Positions 8,772 to 19,400 are shown, counted from the stretch's first letter. The stretch is 64,000 bases of DNA from UBA6168 sp041163745 (GCA_041163745.1 JBEAQU010000071.1:62001-126000), one strand, 5' to 3'. Program-made: numbers and translations. The notes: generated by a model not told the origin, from the sequence alone.

Positions 8772-9404
8772 ATGAGAGGTATTATCCATGTATTCAACGG
8801 CGCCTTGCTGTTCGTTGTCGGAAATCTTCCGGACGCGGCGGCGCAACAGGCTGGTCCGTCGACGGAACGGATCATGATATTCACAGACAAAGCGGGAGAC
8901 ACCCTGCTTGAAAAGAAAATCGTCCGGACAGTAATCGTGACGGACAGTTCCCAAACAGACCGGCCCGGTGCCGAGGGTGCCACCAGGACCATCACCATCA
9001 CCATCGACGGAAAGGATGGCATGGATGAACAGATACGGGTGGTGGCGGAAGGAGAAGGCGCAGAGAATGCGGAGGGCTTGTGGGGGATCCCGCTGCCCGA
9101 GGAGGACGGACGAACCAGGGTCCTGCGGCTGGAAGCGGACGAGCTGATCTTCCGTCCGGACCCGGCATCACCGGATCGTAGGTCTGCTCCATTGCATTGG
9201 ATGGAACGTATACCTGCCGATGAGGACCCCAGGTGGTCGGAGGAGGAGGAGTTGATAGAGGAAATGGATGGCCAAGGGGTGGTCCGCAAGCGGATTACCA
9301 GAAAACGGAACCCAGCAGAAGAAGAGGAGTTAACGGAGGAAATGGACGGGGATGGGGTGGTCATCAAGCGGACGGTCCGCAAGCGGAAATCAGCAAAGGA
9401 ATAA
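8772..9404 (+). CDS. exported protein of unknown function with duplicated charged tail
   Basis: A 210-residue protein not assignable to a family. An N-terminal signal peptide (MRGIIHVFNGALLFVVGNL, then AAAQQ) indicates export. The middle has a Thr/Ile-rich stretch (TRTITITIDGKD) and a linker rich in acidic residues and Pro. The last 52 residues are two adjacent 26-residue copies of EEEELxEEMDGxGVVxKRxxRKR, where an acidic half is followed by a strongly basic half. The start was chosen by the -7 element at 8720 and the signal peptide. The tail could bind a polyanion or self-associate, but that is speculation. It is the last intact gene before the pseudogene region. Confidence 0.65.
   Translation: MRGIIHVFNGALLFVVGNLPDAAAQQAGPSTERIMIFTDKAGDTLLEKKIVRTVIVTDSSQTDRPGAEGATRTITITIDGKDGMDEQIRVVAEGEGAENAEGLWGIPLPEEDGRTRVLRLEADELIFRPDPASPDRRSAPLHWMERIPADEDPRWSEEEELIEEMDGQGVVRKRITRKRNPAEEEELTEEMDGDGVVIKRTVRKRKSAKE
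9240..9395 (+). repeat. tandem duplication, 2 x 78 bp, inside a coding region
   Basis: Two adjacent 26-codon copies encode EEEELIEEMDGQGVVRKR... and EEEELTEEMDGDGVVIKR..., with the copies diverging at a few codons. The unit is in frame, so loss or gain of a copy would keep the protein intact. Confidence 0.8.
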
Positions 9405-9529
9405 GGCTTCCTCTACCGACCCTTACTGCAGAGAATCCTATCCGACCGGAATGTTTTGCGACGGAAGGTGCTTCACCGGGAATACCCTTGTGTCTGAACT
9501 CTTTCAGCTTGTACGGTGCACCGATCGTT

Positions 9530-12500
9530 GAGGGCACCCTTGTGCACCGACCCGTCCCCATAGTCTGTATGGCTTTGTCGTGCTTGGCCAGGCTGAATTT
9601 GACGGGCAGCAGAAAGGTTGCTTGAGACGGACGTGATTCGAAACAGAGACTATATGTCGATACGGCTTGAACGGTCGCAATAGGTTGGGACCCGATCGTC
9701 CCGGATACACTGAGAACGAGCTTGACAAGGTTTGGGCTGTACGGTCGCCTACTTTGTTAGACGTTCATTAACAATTCACTTACTACGGGAAAGGAAAGCT
9801 GAGTTCCGGACCATTGCTAGATTAACCACTTGCCTTCGGATGCATCACATGGACCGTCAAGTGGAAATCCGTCCCCTTGTGGACGTCGGTCCGGCTCCAA
9901 CGGAGCATCATCCTCAGCGTAATGGCTGCCCCCTGTAAATAAATGTTCGATGGAAGCATATCCGCCGGGAGTCAGTTCATGTTCGCCCGCCGCTGTCAAT
10001 CTGGGGAACAAAGTCCCCGCGCCTTCGATGGATACTTTGCTCGACCGGTCTCCCCGTCCGGACTCACACTCGAATCGGAATATCGGGATATTTGCTGTCA
10101 CTCGGTGTTCCTATCCCGCTCCCCGTCGGTATGACGGAAACAGACCTCCTGCCAGAAGCCTGCCTGGCAGACAAAAAGGCCGATTGCGCATAGGACGTAC
10201 GCCGTGGCATGTATTTCGAACCATTCCGGGCCGCCTGTTCGCTCCGCCACTTAACGAGCGGTGTGAATGATATCGTGGTGTTGGTACAACAGCTGCTGTA
10301 TTTCCAATCGCTTGTTGTCATCCCGCAGGGGGCTTACAAGGTAGCGAACCCCGTTTCATGAAGCTGCCTATGAATCCGATTAAAACCCAGGGCATATTGC
10401 CGGTCGAATGCGATCTTTTTGGCCAGCGTATGAGTGGCAGCCTTTCGCCTGCGCGCTGCCTCGGACAAACCCGGTGTTTCCTCAATCGGATATTGACGCC
10501 CGATTCCGCCTTCGCTGCCGATTAGCGGTATATCACCGGCAAGCCGGCTACAATGTCACAGCAAACTTCGGTCCGCCGTTACAGACAAGGGCCGTCGACC
10601 CACAGTTCATTTTCTACCGGAAGCAAGCCTGTAGGAAAGCAAGGATGCAGGCGCCGGAAACCAGGCCTTTCGTTCGTATTTGAAAATATCCGATGGGATA
10701 TAAGACCTGGGTGCAAATCCACACCCGGTAGGTGGATGGAAACGATTTTAAGGTTGCAAACAAGCCATTCGCTCGGGCACGGGCACTTGCCGCTCTGTCA
10801 AATCCGTCTGATCGGCTGGATGTCATTACAGGAACACGGCAGGTGTGACCTGTACCGGGCGAGCGGGCGTAACTGGATCAGGTAATCCGGTCAGTAGGCT
10901 GCCGGGCTGCACGGCCGAAAAAGGGACAGCTCCAACACCATGTATCCGGACTGTTTCCGCCCCCCGGAATGGCCTTCGTCCTGTATTGATCCGTCTTCCG
11001 CTTTTGGGAATACGCTTTCCATATGACCGCGTTGGGGTTCGTCGCCACAAATTAGTCTGTCTTTTCCCCTCGTCAATGCGGCGGAAGGAATCAAACCAGC
11101 TACTCCTGATTACCCACCACACTTCTCGCACCTGACCGGGCGGACACCGGCCGCAACCTGTCAGCCTCGGTACGTACGCAAGGACACGTTGATATGCTTG
11201 TCGGTTGATGCCATGCCGAAGAAGGTGACCGTCACCTGGATCGATTTTCCTTCTCCGACCTTATGCGGCGCTGTTGCCAATGGCCATCAGCGGCAGTCGG
11301 ACGGGGACTATTCTCGGCGGAATAGTAGGTCCCTTCCGGAGGGCCGGCTTCCAGCATCACCCGCACCCGGCCCACGTATGCTGGCATCCGAAAGGTATGG
11401 CTTACCTTTCCGCCATTAAGAAAGAAGGGCCCAGAACGAAGAATAACAGACTGGAAGCGCTTGGCATTCCTGCGTTCCGACGGTATCACGCGTTCTCCGG
11501 CCTCACCGACCCGTAGGATTCGGGAGGTTCGTTCATGGGAGGATTCCGACACATGATCGATCATATCCTGAGTCCGGATTGCCAAGGCATCCCTTGCATG
11601 GAGGGCCCCGTGAGGGCTGGGGGTCTGGAAATCGGTGAGCCCCAACATCCCTTTCTCCATCAGGACAAGCATATTGGCCATGGGCTTGGAGGACTTTCCT
11701 GCACCGTCAATGGGAACGCCAAGCAGGAACGACCCTTGGCAGGCAGCATAGACGGGGTTCCTGGCGGGGTATGGATTTGAAAAATTGACACCACCACCAT
11801 CGCTTTTTCACCTAATATTGTCAATCCTCCTGGTTTTCATCGGTGGCAAGGCGACTTTACATCCCACGCGCAACCAGTGTCAGTGGCACTTCGCTTCCGG
11901 GGTCCACCCTGTTATGACCCCGTCCCACCGGCACCCGGATGCCGGTCCAGCGTAGAAACGAACAAAAGCAAAGTGGCAATGAATGGTGCCGATGTCAGCT
12001 CCTCGAACGCATGCCCTTGCCCGTAGCCGCAGCGCCAATTTTCCGGTACTAGCCGTCCCAGCTGGCATCAACGGGTTGGTAAAGGTCGCAAAGCACGATT
12101 TGTCGGTAGGTCCTTAGAAAAGGGCCATGAGATCCGTATCGGCAAGCTGCTGGACAGCGTCCTCGCATACGAATCCGCCATGAACCCGGCGGACTGTGCC
12201 GACCGGTACCGGGGTGGCTTCGACCACCACCGGCAAGTCAGACCCCGGGGTGCCATGCGAACAATCCGCCTGTTGCCACCAAGTGGACGGCTCCTCTGCG
12301 GCTGCAAGTTACCGCTCTCCAATATCCACCGAAACGATCATCCGGTTTGGATTTACCCTCACCTTCTTCCGCATCTTCCACACCCGCAATGCTCGGTTTC
12401 GGACCCTGTGCGCCCGGTTTCCGGTAGGCCGAAAGGTCCCGTCCCGACGGGCACCCGGCTAATGTTCCCTGCCAAGGCTGAAAACAAACGCGTGACATGG

Positions 12501-14520
12501 CGTTGGCATCAAGCATCCTCCCATCAAATAACCGGCGGGTACAGATTCGGAAATTTCCTTCCGGATCGTTCAGGTGGTAATGGTAAGAAAGTTTGTATCC
12601 CGGCCTCCATACCCCGCTGTTTCCGTAAACGAAACCTTTGATATATTGGCCATGATATCACGCCACCATTTAACTTGCTTATTTTATTATCATTACAATC
12701 TTCTAAATTGAAAATCACGATTTGTCGTCCTTCCCGGCAACCAACAGGAAAGTTTGTTCGTCGAATGCCAGTCCAACCGTTCCGTTCCGGTCCTTTTCCA
12801 ATTCAGAGATCTGCTGAAGACGAGATTAGCGGAACTGAAGCGATACGCCGGACATCAGTTCGACTGAGCAAATGTCCTTCGCCACTCCAATCGGATACCG
12901 TTTTCGGATACTTTGACCGGGAAGTCGATACAAGCATCAGGACAATTGCCTGCACAAACCTATCCATAAGATGATAATCCGGGAAGCGTGGTAGTTCCCT
13001 ATCATTTTCTCATCGATATTCTTCCAAGCACCCCGTGACGCCAGGTGGTGCTTAAGCAAGCATGTGTTTTCGCTCACACCGGATGTTTCCGATCGCTTTG
13101 ACATCCAAAGCCGCAGGCCGGCCAGAGCGGGTCAACCAGGCTATCAACCAACGGATGTGCCGGCTGGAAACCCAAGAAAAAAAAGAATAAATGGAAGCAA
13201 GATCGGAATGAAAAATCGCAAAAAGACCATGGGGAAATGATGCAAGGCAATGGGGCCCCAGTCATCCGATAACCGATACTGGGAATTCTCCTTTCGCAGG
13301 TTCGCCTCCCCCATCCCATTCAAGGCATGGCCGACGACTTCTTGCAATTGATTGGTCTGCGGGAACTGATGAATGATTCGGCGATATATCCCGAGACCTT
13401 CCACTTCGACTGCATGAAGAATTACCGCATCGAACGCCAGGTATTGGCCCGTGCCGGCGGATGGAAAAGTAAAGCCTTTGTCCACCTAGCGGAAAGCGGG
13501 CTGCGCAACCGGTGGACTGACCTGCCCGGTACTGGTAGCAGGGAGAGAAGCCCCGTTGACATCTCGATGGCGGACTGCACTTCCAGTCTTGAATTCCAAT
13601 CCGGCGGTGTCAGCGGAAAATCAGGCGTCGGTTGCCGCCGATGGAATACGTCAGAGGGTCGCCGGACAGCATGTCAGCCGGGGCGTCTTGCGGTTCGTAC
13701 AGCTTGTCACCGAGGGACCTACCGAAACTTGGAGTGCTTGGTCGGGCGCCAAGGCATCGCAGCAATCGATCACACCCCCTGTCCTTTCCGAATGCGAACC
13801 GACAGATTGGACAGAAAAATCCCCTCTTGCCGGACTCCGATGATCCCGGTCCTTTCCCTACGTCCACCAAAGCCCGATGCTTCCAGAACGATCTCAACCT
13901 GACCTGGAGAGGCAGTCCGCCGAATGTTGCCGACAGGAAAGCTGAACTGCTTGGCCTGGTAGGCGGCGGCCCAAGGGACAGCTAGGCGGCGAACATCCCA
14001 TCCGCCTCATCAAAGCCATTCGGCAAGCCCCCGGTATTTCCAGCAAGGATATCGGCAGCACGGTCAGACGCTGTTTGCTGATTTCTTGGCAGCCGATGAA
14101 CGCGGTTCCATTGAGGTGAAACGTCGTGCCTTGTTCACTGACCAGCAAATCTGATTCAAACTTTTGCCGCGCAAGCGGTATTTGCGTTGTCAGGGCCCCG
14201 TAGCAACCGTTGCCACAAACAGCCGCCGGACACCGTACCGGTGACTGTCTGGTCCGAAGCGGATAGTTTGTCAGAGCTCCAGCTGGCCAGCCCATCCGCG
14301 GGCGGGGAACCGACTTGTCCGGCCGGCAAAACCGGCGTAAGGAAAGCAACCCTGACGAGATACGTCCCGGAATGCACGGCACCCGTCGTGCTGCAGACAT
14401 TGGGAGCCGATGCAGCCGAAGAATCACAGGCTTTGAAAGGCAACGGAATTGGTTCTACACCGGCAATCGTCACCAGAACAGGACAGTTGCGGCCAGTGAA
14501 TGGGAAAAACTGATCATTCG
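9530..14520 (-). pseudogene. decayed large alpha-2-macroglobulin family gene
   Basis: No intact gene covers these 5 kb, but pieces of one protein family occur in the right order on the minus strand, each in a different frame and broken by stops. From N to C: GFVYGNSGVWRPG (about 12650-12600; the YGxRGVWRPG start of the MG2 domain); GMLGLTDFQTPSPHGAL (about 11640) followed in frame by ALAIRTQDMIDHV and FQSVILRSGPFFLNGG; after a frameshift near 11280, LATAPHKVGEGKSIQVTVTF; PLVKWRSEQAARNG and TSYAQSAFLSARQ (10321-10064; end of the thiol-ester-like helical domain); GAGTLFPRLTAAGE and PLEPDRRPQGDGF (10101-9817); and the C-terminal FLLPVKFSLAKHDKAIQTM (9642-9535). Intact members are large periplasmic or lipoprotein protease traps; 5 kb fits that size. 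The part above about 12.7 kb is too decayed to assign, and 12660-12720 is unusually AT-rich. Neighbouring genes are intact, which argues against general sequencing error. Confidence 0.8.
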
Positions 14521-14564
14521 GTTCGTGTTCGACGATTAGTCCTTACCTCGTCCTGGCTCCGGCA

Positions 14565-15416
14565 CTACCTCTTGCAATACCTAATCTCGACAAAGAAACG
14601 GGCATCCCTTGCCTCCAGGAGCCGGGCCAGGGAAGGGGAAAGCACGACTATCACATCATCTCCGTAGGCCTGTTGGGGAATTCCACCCAACACTCTGGCG
14701 TAGACCATCTTGTTTTTCATCGGATTGAAAATCTCCAGCACGGCATCCTTCGGTGCGTCGCGATGCAACGCATAGTAATCGTTGGAACCTTTCCGTTCCC
14801 GCTGCCAATAGGCAGCCCCTTGCTGACGGACGAGGGGCATCCGGGCTTGTTGTTCAATGAAAGTGTTGCGCAGGGCCGTCAGCCGGTCGTTCCATCCGAC
14901 GGGATCGGAGGTCTGCAAGGAATCGGGGATACCTTCCGCCGGAATCCATCCGACTTGCAGATGTTGGCCACGCTGCAACTGATATGTTTCCAAGTGATTG
15001 ATGTTCAAAAGCTCCGAAAGAGGTATCCGAAAGAATCTGTTTGCGATGGCATAAAAAGTGTCGCCGGGCCGGACGACATAATAGACCGGAAGGAACCCGT
15101 CCCGGACGGCGCTGTCCAAGGGAGGTCGGACCAGGGCCGCGTCGGACAGGGGTATCCGGACCTCCTGTCCGATCCGGAACGCGCCGGCGGTATCGAGTTC
15201 CGGATTCCAGGAATAGACCTGCGCTGGTTTCAATCCGAAAAACCGGGCCAGGGCATAGATGGTCTGTCCAGCCTCCATTCGGTGTTGGATGAACATATCA
15301 CCGGCTCCGGACACATGCAGGAACAGCGAGTCCGTACTGCCGGCGGCGTTCTGTCGACTCTCCGCGCGGATGCCGCTACAGCTTAGCAAAATCAGCAGGG
15401 GTAACAATATGATCAT
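14565..15416 (-). CDS. LysM-domain lipoprotein
   Basis: A 283-residue envelope protein. The N-terminus MIILLPLLILLSC ends in a lipobox (LLSC), so it is probably a lipoprotein. Two LysM domains follow: about residues 45-90 (MEAGQTIYALARFFGL ... IGQEVRIPL) and 112-157 (YVVRPGDTFYAIANRFF ... RGQHLQVG), which bind peptidoglycan glycan chains. The C-terminal 80 residues (YALHRDAPKDAVLEIFNPM ... VYARVLGGIPQ ... VLSPSLARLLEA) resemble the RlpA/barwin-like double-psi barrel that often follows LysM in Bacteroidota, but no catalytic residues can be assigned. A role in cell-wall maintenance is likely. It ends just downstream of the alpha-2-macroglobulin remnant and is divergent from kdsB. Confidence 0.85.
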   Translation of the reverse strand: MIILLPLLILLSCSGIRAESRQNAAGSTDSLFLHVSGAGDMFIQHRMEAGQTIYALARFFGLKPAQVYSWNPELDTAGAFRIGQEVRIPLSDAALVRPPLDSAVRDGFLPVYYVVRPGDTFYAIANRFFRIPLSELLNINHLETYQLQRGQHLQVGWIPAEGIPDSLQTSDPVGWNDRLTALRNTFIEQQARMPLVRQQGAAYWQRERKGSNDYYALHRDAPKDAVLEIFNPMKNKMVYARVLGGIPQQAYGDDVIVVLSPSLARLLEARDARFFVEIRYCKR

Positions 15417-15483
15417 AGTACGGAACTGGCTGCGCCGGCGTACGCAACGGATATGGGCTCGTTACGGTTGAACGCACCTGTTC

Positions 15484-15505
15484 CCGCTCCTCTCCGGAGG
15501 AGCGG
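15484..15505. repeat. stable hairpin with TCCG (UNCG-type) tetraloop
   Basis: CCGCTCCTC (15484-15492) and GAGGAGCGG (15497-15505) are perfect complements around TCCG, closed by C-G, a very stable RNA tetraloop. It lies in the 301-base divergent gap between the LysM gene and kdsB, without a T tract. As RNA it would fall in the leader of the LysM mRNA. The rest of the gap holds only the -7 box at 15600. Confidence 0.55.
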
Positions 15506-15599
15506 CCATGCGCAACCGCCGCGTTCGGGCTGACATTCGAAATCGGTCATGCTGCCGGACTTCCAAGGATTAAATATAAAGGAATTATTGCCAATCGCC

Positions 15600-15607
15600 T
15601 AATTTTG
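15600..15607 (+). promoter_or_regulatory. TAnnTTTG -7 element before kdsB
   Basis: TAATTTTG matches the consensus and lies about 110 bases before the kdsB ATG. No well-spaced TTTG is found upstream. Confidence 0.45.
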
Positions 15608-15717
15608 ACTGCTGAGCGGACTCATATTCCCGAAGCAGGTCGCCCGGTCGGTAACGGCCGCCACCGAGAGCGGCGACGGTCAATTTTCCTCAGCGGCGAC
15701 CTACATTTTCAACGTAC

Positions 15718-16476
15718 ATGAAAAGTGACACCGGCATACTGGGCATCATTCCTGCCCGATACGCATCGAGCAGGTTCCCTGGCAAACCCTTGGCCCGCCT
15801 GCAGGGTCGTACGATGATCCAGCATGTGTATGAACGGGCTCGGCAGGCCGGCCTCCTGGACGAGGTGGTCGTTGCGACGGATGACGAAAGGATTGCCTTT
15901 GAGGTACGTTCGTTCGGAGGGCAGGTGCAGATGACAGATTCCTCTTTACCCACCGGAACCGACCGATGCGCGGCGGTCGCCAAGGTAGCGGCCTACGCGG
16001 GATACGGGATTGTGGTCAACATCCAGGGTGATGAACCGTTGATACAACCTGCCATGATCGACAGGGTCGTGCAGGTATTGGCAGCGCCGCAAGGTTTCGA
16101 CATCGGCACCCTGGTACGGGAGTGTTCAGACCGGGAATCCTATGTTTCTCCTCATGCCGTCAAGGCGGTGACGGATATCAATGGCCGAGCCTTGTATTTC
16201 AGCCGGTCTCCCATACCGTCGGCTGCTTTGTCCGATGAAACGCCCGTCCCGGATTTCCTGCTACATGTCGGTCTGTATGCATTCAGGCGGGCAGTGCTTC
16301 TCAAGTTATCCGGCCTGGCGACCGGCCGATGGGAAGGGATAGAACGTTTGGAACAGCTTCGGTGGCTGGAGCACGGCCTCTCCATCGGCACGGCGGTCAC
16401 CGATGGCATCACCTGGGGTGTGGACACGCCGGAGGATCTGAAACGGGTGGCCCGTATGCTGGCCGAGGAAAGCTGA
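15718..16476 (+). CDS. kdsB: 3-deoxy-manno-octulosonate cytidylyltransferase
   Basis: A 252-residue protein, the family's normal length. It activates Kdo with CTP to CMP-Kdo in the cytosol, the sugar donor for the inner core of LPS. The N-terminus has the nucleotidyltransferase motif GIIPARYASSRFPGKPL (residues 8-24), followed by ATDDERI, then the metal/nucleotide motif VNIQGDEPLI and the Kdo-site region HVGLYAFRR. The start ATG is preceded by noncoding sequence and gives the family's usual short N-terminus. Presence of this gene, the LpxL-type acyltransferase and the PagL-like deacylase together supports an LPS-bearing outer membrane. A glycerate kinase follows 59 bases later. Confidence 0.96.
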   Translation: MKSDTGILGIIPARYASSRFPGKPLARLQGRTMIQHVYERARQAGLLDEVVVATDDERIAFEVRSFGGQVQMTDSSLPTGTDRCAAVAKVAAYAGYGIVVNIQGDEPLIQPAMIDRVVQVLAAPQGFDIGTLVRECSDRESYVSPHAVKAVTDINGRALYFSRSPIPSAALSDETPVPDFLLHVGLYAFRRAVLLKLSGLATGRWEGIERLEQLRWLEHGLSIGTAVTDGITWGVDTPEDLKRVARMLAEES

Positions 16477-16535
16477 AATTAGCAGACGGTGCCGCTTCCC
16501 GAGCGGGACCATGGGATACAAACGGGAACAACGTT

Positions 16536-17690
16536 ATGGTCATACTTATTGCACCCGATTCCTTCAAGGAGGCGTTGGACGCTATGGCGGTCTGCGAGGC
16601 GATACGGACCGGACTGCGAGCGGAGCTTCGCGAGGCGGAATGCCACTGCTTCCCCATGGCGGACGGGGGAGAAGGAACTGCGGCGCTTTTGGCGGCAGCC
16701 TTGCATGGGGAGCCGATCCGGGAGGAGGTGAGGGACCCGCTACACCGGCCGACGGAAGCGGTCTGGTTCCGCACACCGGATGGAACGGCCATCCTGGAGG
16801 TGGCGTCGGCCAGTGGCATACAACTGGTCCGCCCATCGGAACGAAACCCGATGGAAGCGTCCAGTTACGGCACCGGACAGTTGTTGGCGGCGGCCGTCGG
16901 CAGCGGATGTCGGCGGATCCTGTTGGGTCTGGGCGGAAGCGCCACCAACGATGCCGGCATGGGGATGGCGGCAGCATTGGGTTGGACGTTCCGATCCGTA
17001 AAGGGACAAACGTTGCCTCCCTGCGGAAAAAATCTGGGCCGCGTACATACCATGCGACCACCGTCGGATGGTCCCGGCCGCCGCTTGTCAGCCGGGGAAA
17101 TCGAAGTCATCGCCTGCTGTGATGTGCGCAATCCGATGTACGGACCGGACGGTGCCGCCAGGGTGTTCGCAGCGCAGAAAGGAGCGGACGCCGACATGGT
17201 GGAGATGTTGGACCGCGGCCTGGCGCATTTCGCCGCCGTCATGTCGCAAAGTTGCGGACATGATTTCTCCGCCGTACCGGGCAGTGGGGCCGCAGGAGGT
17301 TTGGGTGCCGGTGCCATGGCGTTCCTGGGGGCACGGTTGTCGGCGGGGGCGGAAATGCTGATGGCGGCCAACGGACTGGGGGCGGCGATGGCTTCCGCGG
17401 ACCTGGTCATTACCGGGGAAGGCTCGCTGGACCACCAGACGGCCGGTGGCAAGGTCGCCTCCGCGGTCCTCCGTGCGGCGACCTACCACCACATCCCGGT
17501 GGTCGGCCTGTTCGGGTCGGTCCGGCTGCCGCCGGCAGCCGTCCGGGAAATGGGATGGCTGGCGGCCTTGTCCGTCTCCCCCGGTCCGCAGGACCTGCAG
17601 ACAGCGCTCGGCGCCACCGCCGTACAATTGGAGCGGACGGCCGCCCAAGTGGCCCGGCTGTTGGGCTGGGCCCCAAGCCAAAGCGCCTAG
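16536..17690 (+). CDS. glycerate 2-kinase (GlxK/GarK family)
   Basis: A 384-residue protein of the glycerate kinase type 1 family, which phosphorylates D-glycerate with ATP, usually to 2-phosphoglycerate. It starts MVILIAPDSFKEALDAMAVCEAI, the typical family opening (APDSFKGSL-like), and has MADGGEGTAAL (about 41-51), GGSATNDAGMG (about 131-141), ACCDVRNPMYGP, SGAAGGLGAG and TGEGSLDHQT near the C-terminus, all hallmark motifs. The ATG at 16536 is taken because earlier in-frame Met codons lie within kdsB. Probably co-transcribed with kdsB, which is not a functional pairing I recognise. The pathway may be glyoxylate, serine or galactarate breakdown; the last would link it to the UxaA-family dehydratase at 23.3 kb. 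Confidence 0.93.
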   Translation: MVILIAPDSFKEALDAMAVCEAIRTGLRAELREAECHCFPMADGGEGTAALLAAALHGEPIREEVRDPLHRPTEAVWFRTPDGTAILEVASASGIQLVRPSERNPMEASSYGTGQLLAAAVGSGCRRILLGLGGSATNDAGMGMAAALGWTFRSVKGQTLPPCGKNLGRVHTMRPPSDGPGRRLSAGEIEVIACCDVRNPMYGPDGAARVFAAQKGADADMVEMLDRGLAHFAAVMSQSCGHDFSAVPGSGAAGGLGAGAMAFLGARLSAGAEMLMAANGLGAAMASADLVITGEGSLDHQTAGGKVASAVLRAATYHHIPVVGLFGSVRLPPAAVREMGWLAALSVSPGPQDLQTALGATAVQLERTAAQVARLLGWAPSQSA

Positions 17691-17789
17691 CCCCCGACCC
17701 GCGTGGTCGCCCACGGAACGATCGCCGATTTCCACACCTTGGAAATATTCCTTATTTTAGTTCTTCCTTGCATACTAAAAACAAACACC

Positions 17790-19400
17790 ATGACCTTACG
17801 GACAATGTCGGCAGCCATACTCCTGGCCGTGCTGGCCATATCCTGCCAATCTGCCGACCCTTCCGATGCCTCCGCACCGGCTCCGGTCCTCGTCTCTCCG
17901 GAGGAAGATTATCCGGACCTCCTCCGTGCCGCACAGTTGCAGCGGGTATTCCCGGACGGCAAGACCTTTGTGGACTGCCGCCCTACCTCTCCGCCGAAGC
18001 AAATCCGGGAATTGTACCAATCCCGGCAGGGCCTGCCGGGATTCGACCTGGCTGCATTCGTCCGGGAACATTTCGAAGCCCCCGTTCCCTATGCGTCCGG
18101 GTTCGTAAGCGACACCAGCCTGTCGGCGGCGGAGCACGTCCGCTCCTTATGGCCGGTCCTGACACGGCAACCGGAAGCGGCGGCGCAGGTCGGCACACTC
18201 ATCCCGCTGCCTCATCCGTATGTCGTACCGGGCGGCCGGTTCGGGGAGATATATTATTGGGACAGCTACTTCACGATGTTGGGGCTCCAAGTGTCCGGCC
18301 AGGAAGAGATGATGGCGAACATGGTGGCCAACTTCGCCTGGCTGACCGATCGGTTCGGCTTCATTCCCAACGGGAACCGGACCTATTTTCTCGGAAGGTC
18401 CCAGCCGCCTTTTTTCTCGCTGATGGTAGGGCTGCTGGCGGAGAGCCGGGGTGACAGCGTATGGACCACCTATTTGCCCCACCTGGAGCAGGAACATGCC
18501 TTCTGGATGGAGGGGGCAGCGGAGCTCTCCGCAGACCAGCCGGAACATCGCCGGGTGGTCCGTTTGCCGGACGGAGCCATACTGAACCGGTATTGGGACG
18601 ACCGGCCCGGCCCGCGGCCGGAATCCTACAGAGAGGATGTGGAAACAGCCGGGCGCAGCGGAAGGCCGGCAGCGGAAGTGTACACGCATCTGCGGGCAGG
18701 TGCCGAATCCGGCTGGGATTACAGCAGCCGATGGTTTGCGGACGGCCGTTCGCTGGAGACCATTCACACCACGGACATTCTACCGATCGACCTCAACGCC
18801 CTGTTATACCACCTGGAATGGACCATCGCCCAGGCCTGGTCGGCTGCAGGCGACCAGGAATCGGCTGAAAAGTGGATCGACCGGGCCCGCAGCCGGGCGG
18901 AAGCCATCCAAACTTATCTTTGGGATGAAAGCGACGGCTTCTTCGTGGATTACGACTTTCGAAAGGCGGCACCGACCGGTGTGCTTTCCCTGGCAGGGGT
19001 TTATCCCCTGTTCTTCCGACTGGCAACACCGGAGGAAGCGGCCCGGGTGGCGGCGACGGTGGAAACGGCCTTCCTCCGCGAAGCAGGTGTCGTCCCCACC
19101 CTGGCGGAGACCGGACAGCAATGGGACGCGCCCAATGGATGGGCACCCTTGCAATGGATGACCATCCGTGGTTTGCAGGACTATGGCCATACCGCACTCT
19201 CCGATACCATCCGCAACCGCTGGACCCGGCAGGTGGAGAAAATATACCGGACCACCGGCAAAATGGTCGAGAAATATGATGTTCAAAACCCCAACCGCAG
19301 CGCCGGTGGCGGTGAGTATGCCCTGCAGGACGGTTTCGGCTGGACCAACGGCGTCTATCTACGGCTCATCACGGAAGCGCGAAAGGCCGAAAACAAGTAA
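17790..19400 (+). CDS. treA: trehalase (GH37), lipoprotein
   Basis: A 536-residue enzyme hydrolysing trehalose to two glucoses. Both family signatures are present: PGGRFGEIYYWDSY at residues 147-160 and QWDAPNGWAP near 450, together with the GGGEY motif near the C-terminus. The start at 17790 opens a signal peptide with lipobox AISC (Cys19), so the enzyme is probably anchored in the envelope; E. coli periplasmic TreA is not lipidated. The in-frame ATG at 17703 would give a poor signal sequence. About 100 bases separate it from the glycerate kinase gene. Confidence 0.95.
   Translation: MTLRTMSAAILLAVLAISCQSADPSDASAPAPVLVSPEEDYPDLLRAAQLQRVFPDGKTFVDCRPTSPPKQIRELYQSRQGLPGFDLAAFVREHFEAPVPYASGFVSDTSLSAAEHVRSLWPVLTRQPEAAAQVGTLIPLPHPYVVPGGRFGEIYYWDSYFTMLGLQVSGQEEMMANMVANFAWLTDRFGFIPNGNRTYFLGRSQPPFFSLMVGLLAESRGDSVWTTYLPHLEQEHAFWMEGAAELSADQPEHRRVVRLPDGAILNRYWDDRPGPRPESYREDVETAGRSGRPAAEVYTHLRAGAESGWDYSSRWFADGRSLETIHTTDILPIDLNALLYHLEWTIAQAWSAAGDQESAEKWIDRARSRAEAIQTYLWDESDGFFVDYDFRKAAPTGVLSLAGVYPLFFRLATPEEAARVAATVETAFLREAGVVPTLAETGQQWDAPNGWAPLQWMTIRGLQDYGHTALSDTIRNRWTRQVEKIYRTTGKMVEKYDVQNPNRSAGGGEYALQDGFGWTNGVYLRLITEARKAENK

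Noticed and set aside
12655..12720. AT-rich patch as a replication origin or phage attachment site
   Set aside because: No DnaA boxes, direct repeats or integrase gene nearby; it is only a composition change inside the pseudogene.
9732..14539. Many short frames on both strands in the 9.4-14.5 kb region
   Set aside because: They overlap one another, lack starts with motifs, and are explained as fragments or shadows of the decayed alpha-2-macroglobulin gene.
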